Below are positions 57,801 to 64,000 of a stretch of 64,000 bases of DNA, in pieces; position 1 is the first letter of the stretch; each line of letters starts with the position of its first letter. This stretch comes from Ctena decussata. Its lineage: Eukaryota > Mollusca > Bivalvia > Lucinida > Lucinidae. The position numbers and the translations under genes are program-made. Location of the stretch: positions 81,886,979 through 81,950,978 of the forward strand of contig OZ022501.1 of NCBI GenBank assembly GCA_963989385.1, in the 5' to 3' direction. Below the pieces are notes generated by a model, which ran no database searches, was not told the DNA's origin, and worked only from the letters and a program-made list of their open reading frames with translations.

Positions 57801-60800
57801 TCATGTTAAATCTGTCCGCTGCATTAATAGTCAGGCAACTTGGAATGCTCTTATTTGTTAGTAAATAACTGTACATGTGAGTTGACTGTTCTGAGCATGT
57901 GCAGTTTGACAGACTTTATTCTGATGGCAATAAGTTAATCATAGCTTTTAGAGTTAAATTTAGTAATCTGGGCTCAGTTGTTCAAAGCATTGTTAGCCTA
58001 ACGAGCTCGTTAAGAGGTCAACTTGATATGTATTTTACAACTTCATGACCAAATATACTGGTATTTTTTGTTGAAAAAATGTGAGGAGCTTCTCACATAT
58101 TTTCAACAAAAAATATTGGTGTATTTGAGATATTATTCAATATTGTTTGAAGTTTTTAACAGGACGTTAACTAACGACGTCGTTAGTTTTGAATAACTAC
58201 CCCCTGGTACACATTGGGATGGTTTTATATTGCTGATATAGTGTTGGTACCAGACATAATGCTATAACATGCTTTATTTTTTTTTGGCCCAACTCTTTCC
58301 CTTATGTAATCAGTAATACCCAGCTAAGAGCTTGAAATGGCCAGTCTTATTTGGTAATCTGACATAAATTTGCCACCAGGTAGCTGTTGTTGGTGAAAAT
58401 GGAGGCATTCTGTAAATTGAAGAACTTCTTGAGTTCAGAAGCCATTGCTAGTTTGAATAAGGTCTTGTTTTGCTGAAGTAGAAAAGATCTCTCGTGAGAT
58501 TTATTGTCTCGCCTGCGAAGCAGAGGCGAGACATATGTATTGCTTTTCCGGTGTCGTCGGCGCCGGCGGCGGCGTAAACTTTTGTCGAGTTTTTGCGTTT
58601 AGGTCATTTTCTCAGAAACTATAAGGGCTAGAGCCATGAAACTTGGGTCATGCATACATCTGGAAGAGTACATATAAAAGCCATCATCAATGTTGAGTCT
58701 TGATCTAGATTTTACGGTTGACTGACTTCGCAATTTTTTGTCGAGTTTTTGCGTTTAGGTCATTTTCTCAGAAACTACAAGTGCTAGAGCCATGAAACTT
58801 GGGTCGTGCATACATCTGGAAGAGTGCAGCTGAAAGCCATCATCAGTGTTGAGTCTTGACCTAGATTTTACGGTTGACTGACCTCGCAATTTTTTGTCGA
58901 TGTTTTGCGTTTAGGTCATTTTCTCAGAAACTATAAGGGTTAGAGTCGTGAAACTTGGGTCTTGCATACATCTGGAAGAGTACAGCTGAAAGCCATCATC
59001 AATGTTGTGTCTTGACCTAGATTTTACGGTTGACTGACTTCGCAATTTTTTGTCGAGGTTTAGCGTTTAGGTTATTTTCTCAGAAACTATAAGGGCTAGA
59101 GCCATGAAACTTGGGCCATGCATACATCTGAAAGAGTAACTTTCAAAGCCATCATCTGTATTAAGTCTTGACATACATTTTACGGTTGACTGACCTCGCA
59201 ATTTTTTGTCGAGGTTTTGCGTTTAGGTCATTTTCTCAGAAACTATAAGGGTTAGAGCCGTGAAACTTGGGTCTTGCATACATCTGGAAGAGTACAGCTG
59301 AAAGCCATCATCAATGTTGTGTCTTGACCTAGATTTTACGGTTGACTGACTTCGCACTTTTTTGTCGAGGTTTTGCGTTTAGGTTATTTTCTCAGAAACT
59401 ATAAGGGCTAGAGCCATGAAACTTGGGCCATGCATTCATCTGGAAGAGAAGAACTCAAAGTCATCATCAATGTTGAGTCTTTATCAACATTTTACGGTTG
59501 GCTGACTTTGCAATTTTTTGGCAAGTTTACGCGTTTAGTCTGTTTCTCAGAAACTGTAAGGGCTAGAGCCATGAAACTTGGTTCATTCATACAGCTTTGC
59601 TGATTTAGCTCTGTTTTGTGACAAAGCGCCAGCAGGCGAGACACCGCATTCCGCGGAATTCTTGTCATTGATTTATTAATTTGATTCTGTTTATTTGTGT
59701 TCCAGATGAAAGGAAGTATTTGGCGATAAGTTGCAATAATTTTCTTTACAATTTGCATAGAAACATATGCTGTGATGCCTCATTTGAACTGCCTTGACAA
59801 GTTTATATAATAAGGGGTCACAATTTATATAAATTTTCTGTAGTAATCAGAAATATCATTTCATATATCATCAAATACATGTACTCCCCCGTAGGGAGCT
59901 ATGTAGTTTTTCATATCAGTCCTTCTGTTGCCTACTAAAGATTTGTGCTATAATTACAGGCTCCAAATGATTACAACAGACTAGTGACCATTCCAGCATC
60001 TACCAATAGTGGTCTGACCACATCTGGTACAGACAACCCAGTTGATATGTTCCGGAATGCTGTCATCACCCTTACCACGAAAGGCAATGTCGAAGAATAC
60101 ATCAAGCCGATCGTGGATATCCTGAAGAGAGGTGTCACAGACATGGCCGTTCTCAACGAAATTATTGAGATTCTCTATGAGCATGTAGGTTGCTGTTTTC
60201 TGCATTGCCGCTTTCAGACATAACATGAAATTGTGGTTCATTGAATGACAATACCACAAGAAATTGAAAGCACACAAGACAAGTGATCTACAATAATTCT
60301 CACATTTTGAAACAGCTGTGGCTCAGTTTATTACCCGCTACACTGAAAACTGTCTTAATATGGCTCTGTACCAATTTGCAGAGGCTGTACATGTACTGAT
60401 TAGCACTGGTACACTTTCAAGAAAACCAACTCTGCCATTAAGCATGCCCATTATTGTTTTGCAGTATGCAATACATGAAATGAAGCTGGTCTGCAGGGTT
60501 ATTTTAATTTCACGCTTGCGAGCAGTAAACCTGATGTAAAAATTGTGCAAATAGAACTTTCAAGATCGTTGGACACATTTACTTGGTGTAACCGCCGTCT
60601 ATCAAGAGTATTTTTCTGTATCGAGTGGCTGGCTGTCATGTATATAGCAATATGTGGATTGAATGCTGGAAGAAGGTAGCAGCTAAAATAGCACAATCTG
60701 ACTTTCCAACAAGAAGCTTGTAAGACCAATTTTGTGACCCATTGAAGCAGATGGAAAATCACAATAATGGACTCCTTTTGAAAAATATGGCAGTGTACTC

Positions 60801-63800
60801 GAACACTGTGATTTCTGTTCATTCTTCATAAAAACGTACAGTGTCATATGTTGCCCCATAATGGTAACACATCTTGCATGTAGGTTAACCACAGAGGGGC
60901 ACTCCTTTCAATTTGCATTTAATACATGAAAAGGTAGAATGTTCGAACAGGTCTAACTCATAAGTCTCAGATCAGCCTGTAATGTGAATAGGGAAGACTA
61001 AGATTAGCCTGCACATTTTTAGTCTGATAACACTTGGATTAGAGTCAAGTTATTGTTGATCAAACCCACCTGATCTGAACAGATCTTCAGCTCTGCCACT
61101 TTGTGTTTTTGGAATTTATTTGTTACTTTCAGAGCATAAACGAGGTTAACTTTGGTTACACTGGTGCTCAGATCTGTAAATACCTGTCTAATGAACTTAA
61201 AAGCCATCATGTATTCAACCAGTTCAGAGGATTGTTCCTTACTCGGTAAGTAAATAATATTTCTAAAAGTTCCTTGCTTGTTTATAAGAGAAAAAGTCTT
61301 ATACATGTAACATGAGAAGAGTGAAGATAAATATCAATTGGTGCATTTGCGAAGACTGATCAAAGTCATGACTGTTGCCAATGCAAAGTTTTCAGATTCA
61401 TAGATTATGCAAATAATAGGGAATACCAACTAGATGTCTATTGATTGTAGATATGGCATTGTCATACATTTTACATGCTTTAAAGTACTTTGCCATATGA
61501 TGCCAGGCTTTAAGTTCATCAACATGTCATAAGGCTGAACTGTTAAGATAAGTTTGGATTTAAGTTTTGTGATAAGTTAGTGATAAAACAACAACTTAGA
61601 TTGAAGTTGCAACTTACTTTAAGAAATGTGATAGAATCCAAGCCAGGAGCTGTACCAAGGTTCAAAATTAACTTTAGCAAGTAGCAAATTTGCCATCTAA
61701 AAAACCCATTTACCACCTGAAGTAAAAAAATGAGTAGCAAAAGGTTGCTGCCTAGATATTCTCTAGCAAAAGTTAAATTTCTTGGAAGTACTAGCCTATT
61801 TTCATTAAGATACTGCTTCTCTGTGTAAGACTAAACACAATTCCATAAGGTCAAAGGCATTATCAATGCCTTTGACCTTATGGAATTTTGTTTGGTCATA
61901 AATCGTGAGTGACAAGAGCACTGTTTTTGGCCTCCAGTTTTTGCTACCAAATGAGTGAGTTTTGCTACTAGCTTTTATACCAGGTAGCAGCTACCTGCAA
62001 AAAAGTTAATTCTAACCAGCATGTTTCTTTCTATTTCAGTTGCAAAAGTGCCTATGACAACAGGGATGCTATGATAGCTGATCCTGCCACATTTCCACAG
62101 ATTACCAATCTAGCCATGCTGATTGGCCAACTTTTCCTAGTCCTTGAGGTAAACTTTTCTCATATTTTGTATATACTACATTTGATCGTAAGGTGCGTCT
62201 TTCACTCCTAAAACAGTCCCTAAAATATTGTTCAGTCTTCACGGGTCTAGATTTTTGGGGATTTTTTTTTAGTAGAGAAAACCCATTAAAACTGCTGAAT
62301 TGCATGGAAAGACTGATTTATATATATGGGGTATTTTTGGAAGGTAAGCTCTTTGTCTTGCAGCAAAATAAAAATGGTACAACTAGTCTGACATTCCTAG
62401 TTGGAAAGATTTCTTTTTTATGAATTTTTTTTAGGTAAACTATAGCTAGTCAGTTAGGGCAGTGAAAACAGGGCTAGGTGGAAAGGGATTGTTGTAAAGT
62501 CATCTTGGCAGCCCGAACAGTCTTATCAAGTTATTGGATAGAATATAATAGTCAATTGTGTCAGTCTGTATGGACCACAAACATACTAATCGTGTTGTTT
62601 TTTCATCACTTCCTTGGCTATAAAAAGTCTTAAACTAGATTTCTACACTTGATCTGTTAGTAAATTAAAGATTTTCATAGATAGCCAATCTTACTAAGCA
62701 TAAAGTATCTACTGCAACAAACATCCTTCTAAAGGCAATGAAAATCTGTTACGGTCAACTGTCAGATCAAATATTCCGTTGAAAAACTGATTTCTTTGAT
62801 TCAATTATAACTGTATTAAACCCGCTCAGTAAAGGGCGCGGTAACTAGATTTGTGGCGTCATTCTGTGAACCGCTAGTAGCTAGCAAAGTGACTGCCGCG
62901 GAAATCGTTATAATGTAGCCGACAGGTACCGTTATAAATAAATTTTGTGACAACGATCAACTGAGCCGCCGTCTGTGAAGAAAATACTTTGATCCTTTGT
63001 CTTTTTATTATTTTGAGATAACGGAACGTTTCTGAATCTCCTCCAACAACGAAATGTTGCAGTAGTTGATTGACCCGTAGTACCATGTTGACTTGCCAAA
63101 TATTTCTTTATTTGTCTCTCAAAATCCTATTTCAACACAGTTAAGGAAAAGTAAGTGTTTTGAGAACAGTACTCCAGTGAAAAAGAGGAAACATAACATA
63201 ATTTGAGCCGCAACACGACAAAACCAACAATGTGGTTGTGCGCCCAGTGCAGACTCAGGCCAGCCTGGGCATCCGCCGAGTTTGACCAGACTCTTCGTTA
63301 AGTACTCAAAGGGTAGCTAAGGGTCTAAGCTACCTTCAGGCGGACAGGGAAGACTCTGATCAGACTGGGCGGATGCCCAGGCTGATTTGAGTCTGCGCTG
63401 GACGCATAACCACATTGTTGTTTTTGTCGTGTCACAGCTCATTTAGGGATTATTTTCCATATTTTTGCATAAAAAACATACGTTGTCATCCTCATTAGAA
63501 CTGTCTCACCAAGACTGTTCTGTTGAGGGTCACAACATAATTATGCTTTTGTTAAGAAATAAGAAAAATTATCTAAAGAATTGTCCACAACAAACCAAAC
63601 TTCGTTATCTGGAGTTCTGTGAGTTTTGCACATTATTTTGCTATACTTCTGAATTGGATAAGAGTATTTTACACTGTGTGCTTGTAGGTTGAGGCTGATG
63701 GTCAGCTTCAGAAGCTGGGATTTCTACGTCAAGCCATCAGCCATCTCCTCCTCTCTCTTCTCTCTAACCCAGATGATGAACGAGTCAAATGTGCCGCTCA

Positions 63801-63810
63801 ATTGTTAAAG
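45772..63810 (+). CDS. PAIP1: PAIP1, poly(A)-binding-protein-interacting protein 1 (7 exons, 3' part outside window)
   Basis: Exons 45772-45823, 55578-55675, 56647-56691, 59960-60184, 61133-61245, 62040-62148 and 63688-63810 join in phase with GT-AG junctions. The joined reading frame starts MSSDCTGSGDAQQNGING. Exon 2 carries a PAM2 motif (TLSADAPVFVPKF, consensus L-x-x-x-A-x-x-F-x-P), which in PAIP1 binds the MLLE domain of PABP. Exons 4 to 7 build an MIF4G domain, the eIF4A/eIF3-binding fold of PAIP1, with AQICKYLSNEL, GQLFLVLE and SNPDDERVKCAAQLLK aligning to vertebrate PAIP1. PAM2 plus MIF4G separates it from MIF4GD and CTIF. Known role: stimulates translation initiation by linking PABP to the cap complex. 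The C-terminal part lies beyond the right edge. Confidence 0.9.
46348..47002. mobile_element. TIR element T5 with GGACAAAACGGACC iterons, nested in T4
   Basis: Left end GGTACCCGGACAAAAC, right end GTTTTGTCCCTAATTC. A TTTCACC direct repeat flanks it (46341-46347, 47003-47009). Each end holds four or five copies of GGACAAAACGGACC. The interior is AT-rich. Confidence 0.68.
47390..47409. repeat. Poly(G) tract, 20 bases
   Basis: Uninterrupted run of G inside T4, PAIP1 intron 1. Confidence 0.9.
47646..48826. mobile_element. TIR element T6 with CCGAAAAGGAC iterons, 8-bp TSD
   Basis: Ends GGTCCTACTAAAGACAGAAA and CTGTCTTTAGTAGGACC plus GA, with AATTTGTG at 47638-47645 and 48827-48834. Both ends carry repeated CACCGAAAAGGAC/CGAAAAGAAC units. 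The interior holds another inverted-repeat element (47806-48532). Confidence 0.78.
47806..48532. mobile_element. Inner TIR element of T6 with GGGATGCA/GGACGCA motifs
   Basis: Ends CAGTGATTTTTTTAC and GTAAAAAAATCACTG with GAATAT(C) on both sides. The arms carry GCATCCCA repeats at the left and GCGTCC repeats at the right. No recognised protein. Confidence 0.55.
48990..49530 (+). pseudogene. LINE ORF2 C-terminal fragment interrupted by a MITE
   Basis: Plus strand reads VGFLNVENRVKQFRLNHVFK and ISNGTSPSYLSDHFLKVSES, then a 165-bp MITE, then GSSENYVVPRVSNQAFSTFF and GIKDWNSLPSEIKSYVSFN to a stop near 49530. Removing the MITE and one AAGAG copy gives an uninterrupted frame (YNTR|GSSENYVV). Confidence 0.78.
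49161..49325. mobile_element. 165-bp MITE with AAGAG target duplication
   Basis: TIRs CAGGCCTCATAC and GTATGAGGCCTG; AAGAG at 49156-49160 and 49326-49330. The interior has repeated TTTCAGGCTT motifs. Confidence 0.82.
49531..50134. other. PAIP1 intron 1 sequence, nothing recognised
   Basis: No conserved exon or repeat was identified. Confidence 0.4.
50135..52481. mobile_element. TIR element T7 with six copies of CTCAGGAGTGTAACAC
   Basis: Near-perfect 29-bp TIRs: GGGCATGTTCAAAAAAAATG at 50135 and its complement ending at 52481, extending inward through TGACCAAAG. The 16-mer GTGTTACACTCCTGAG (or its reverse) occurs at 50682, 50847 (reverse), 51380 (reverse), 51729, 51894 and 52287. No transposase ORF. 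ATTT may flank both ends. Confidence 0.72.
53104..54695. mobile_element. TIR element T8, hAT-like ends
   Basis: Ends CAGGGCTTCC(A)CTAAC and GTTAACGGAAGCCCTG, flanked by ACTGAT (53098-53103, 54696-54701). Subterminal GGAAGTCC motifs at the left and GGGCGTAT/ACGCCC motifs at the right. A 24-base poly(C) run (53239-53262) and (CA)n lie inside. No transposase recognised. Confidence 0.68.
54702..55577. other. PAIP1 intron 1, 3' part
   Basis: No exon recognised. Short repeats such as TAGTTGACTATAAATT/GACTATAGT occur near 55384-55440. Confidence 0.4.
55578..55675 (+). CDS. PAIP1: PAIP1 exon 2 (PAM2 motif)
   Basis: The acceptor TTCTTTTCCACAG is followed by GNTDSSPKKK and the PAM2 motif TLSADAPVFVPKF, then AMQQQFYQ. 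Donor CAG|GTATT, ending in phase 0. The Leu, Ala, Phe and Pro of the PAM2 consensus are all present. Confidence 0.88.
55872..56000. mobile_element. Family M2 MITE, copy with central hairpin
   Basis: TGACCCCTCATTAGAACCAT...ATGGTTCTAATGAGTGGTCA is the M2 hairpin. The right arm continues AAGAATTAAGAAAAATTAT. It is in PAIP1 intron 2. Confidence 0.65.
56647..56691 (+). CDS. PAIP1: PAIP1 exon 3
   Basis: Fifteen codons, PPPTTNFVQEGFAPQ, a proline-rich linker between PAM2 and MIF4G. The acceptor follows a TTTTTCTCTTTCAG tract; donor CAG|GTAGG. Both ends are in phase 0. It is short and poorly conserved but fits in frame. Confidence 0.78.
56839..57411. mobile_element. TIR element T9 with CCCCAAACC iterons, 8-bp TSD
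   Basis: Ends GGGGTACGTGGAAACACCCC and GGGGTGTTTCCACAGACCG, flanked by ATTTTCAG (56831-56838, 57412-57419). Several CCACCCCAAACC units occur at both ends. It is in PAIP1 intron 3. Confidence 0.75.
57968..58208. mobile_element. Foldback MITE of the CAGTTGTTCAAA family
   Basis: Left CTCAGTTGTTCAAAGCATTG and right GTTAGTTTTGAATAACTACC, with the inner palindrome TTTGTTGAAAAAATGTGAGG / CACATATTTTCAACAAA. Confidence 0.6.
58503..59668. mobile_element. Tandem-core element B, 156-bp units, pearl/DINE-like
   Basis: Left hairpin GTCTCGCCTGC-GAA-GCAG...GGCGAGAC (58506-58532) and a GGCGCCGGCGGCGGCG tract. Seven units have GCGTTTAGGTCATTTTCTCA at 58595, 58751, 58907, 59063, 59219, 59375 and 59531, an exact 156-bp period. 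A single right arm GCAGGCGAGAC follows (59632-59642). It is in PAIP1 intron 3, 300 bp before exon 4. Confidence 0.85.
59960..60184 (+). CDS. PAIP1: PAIP1 exon 4 (start of MIF4G domain)
   Basis: Seventy-five codons from APNDYNRL to IIEILYEH, containing the first two MIF4G helices (VDMFRNAVITLTTK, VLNEIIEILYEH). Acceptor TAATTACAG, donor CAT|GTAGGT. Confidence 0.93.
60185..61132. other. PAIP1 intron 4
   Basis: No element with defined ends recognised. A TCAGATCAGCCTGTAATGTG segment near 60965 resembles the inner arms of family M1. Confidence 0.4.
61133..61245 (+). CDS. PAIP1: PAIP1 exon 5
   Basis: Codes SINEVNFGYTGAQICKYLSN and ELKSHHVFNQFRGLFLT, plus two bases of an Arg codon. This corresponds to the NFSYMGARLCNYLSHHL block of vertebrate PAIP1. 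Acceptor TTACTTTCAG, donor CG|GTAAGT. Confidence 0.93.
61660..62010. repeat. Interspersed repeat R5, copy 2
   Basis: Matches 9945-10290 over its length. The palindrome AATTCCATAAGGTCAAAGGC...GCCTTTGACCTTATGGAATT is perfectly paired here. It ends 30 bp before the acceptor of PAIP1 exon 6. Confidence 0.68.
62040..62148 (+). CDS. PAIP1: PAIP1 exon 6
   Basis: Completes Arg and codes CKSAYDNRD through NLAMLIGQLFLVLE. The last helix matches the VLFLGELYLNLE block of MIF4G in PAIP1. Acceptor CTATTTCAG, donor GAG|GTAAAC. Confidence 0.93.
62149..63202. other. PAIP1 intron 6, 5' part
   Basis: AT-rich, no exon or complete element recognised. Confidence 0.4.
63203..63445. mobile_element. Foldback MITE, family M1, copy 4
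   Basis: GAGCCGCAACACGACAAAAC at the left and TTTTTGTCGTGTCACAGCTC at the right, with an AAAGGGTAGCTAAG centre. It is the youngest-looking copy of the family. Confidence 0.78.
63480..63620. mobile_element. Family M2 MITE, right half
   Basis: TCATCCTCATTAGAACTGTC...TGTTGAGGGTCACAACATAA hairpin, then AAGAAATAAGAAAAATTATC and GGAGTTCTGTG, as in 1893-2096. It lies 70 bp before PAIP1 exon 7. Confidence 0.6.
63688..63810 (+). CDS. PAIP1: PAIP1 exon 7 (last exon in window)
   Basis: Forty-one codons, VEADGQLQKLGFLRQAISHL then LLSLLSNPDDERVKCAAQLLK. This is the MIF4G helix pair seen as LRELLNALFSNPMDDNLICAVKLLK in relatives. Acceptor CTTGTAG, donor AAG|GTTAGT. Confidence 0.93.
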
Positions 63811-64000
63811 GTTAGTCTTAGTTAATTAAAAAGTCACTGATAGGAGATAAGAGTGAGTGAGTGAACTCATTTAATGTCCCGTCAACACATAGGTCATACT
63901 GAGACGAGAAGGAGATCTAGATAAGCTAATATTATATGATAGATGTTAAGCTGTTTCTGTCTTATCCACAAACGATATGATGTTCCTGATAAATTGTTGT

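Noticed and set aside
1..64000. Endogenous viral element or LTR retrotransposon
   Set aside because: No capsid, envelope, integrase or protease motifs and no long terminal repeats were found; all RT signals are of non-LTR or Penelope-like type.

Overview
This window looks like AT-rich, intron-rich animal genomic DNA, most probably from a bivalve mollusc. It holds parts of two conserved single-copy host genes, spread over many small GT-AG exons and heavily invaded by transposons. The bivalve assignment is an inference. It rests on the abundance of pearl/DINE-like elements (145-170 bp tandem cores, a GGAC or GCC tract, one arm repeated as a hairpin at the far end) and on the mix of CR1-, RTE- and Penelope-like retroelements.

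Left part (1-18649, minus strand): eight exons of BRIX1 (Brix-domain 60S ribosome-assembly factor). They run from the start codon at 18649 down to 1570, with every splice phase matching. The last third of the protein would lie left of the window. Its introns hold a 166-bp-period array (5600-7267), pogo/Tigger-like TIR elements (7601-8509, 10797-11001), a 43-bp minisatellite of about 30 copies that grew inside a foldback MITE (11721-13190), another tandem-core element (13512-15880) split by a LINE fragment with a target-site duplication (14412-15119), and an RNase H-bearing LINE 3' end (16083-18337).

Middle part (18650-45600) is almost all mobile DNA. It contains a TIR element 80 bp upstream of the BRIX1 ATG, a broken Ulp1-protease plus PHD-finger ORF (19905-20825), a large tandem-core element (20865-23193), and a Penelope-like reverse transcriptase element sitting where the RT of a CR1-like LINE should be (24430-28204). 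Further right are more degraded LINEs. A 2A-peptide/PHD LINE (34785-42740) is split by a nested TIR element and its 3' half is inverted in place. The segment ends with TIR elements carrying subterminal iterons.

Right part (45772-63810, plus strand): seven exons of PAIP1 (poly(A)-binding-protein-interacting protein 1). They give a short first coding exon, a PAM2 motif in exon 2 and an MIF4G domain from exon 4 on; the gene runs out of the right edge. Intron 1 (9.75 kb) is filled with nested TIR elements. Other introns hold a 156-bp-period array (58503-59668) and several MITEs.

The two host genes lie head to head (5' ends 27 kb apart). BRIX1 acts in nucleolar pre-60S assembly and PAIP1 in poly(A)-dependent translation initiation. 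Nothing in the sequence shows co-regulation. The most unusual material is in the transposons: many sequence-unrelated families share one hairpin architecture, and a second set share GGT-type termini, 8-bp target duplications and family-specific iteron arrays.
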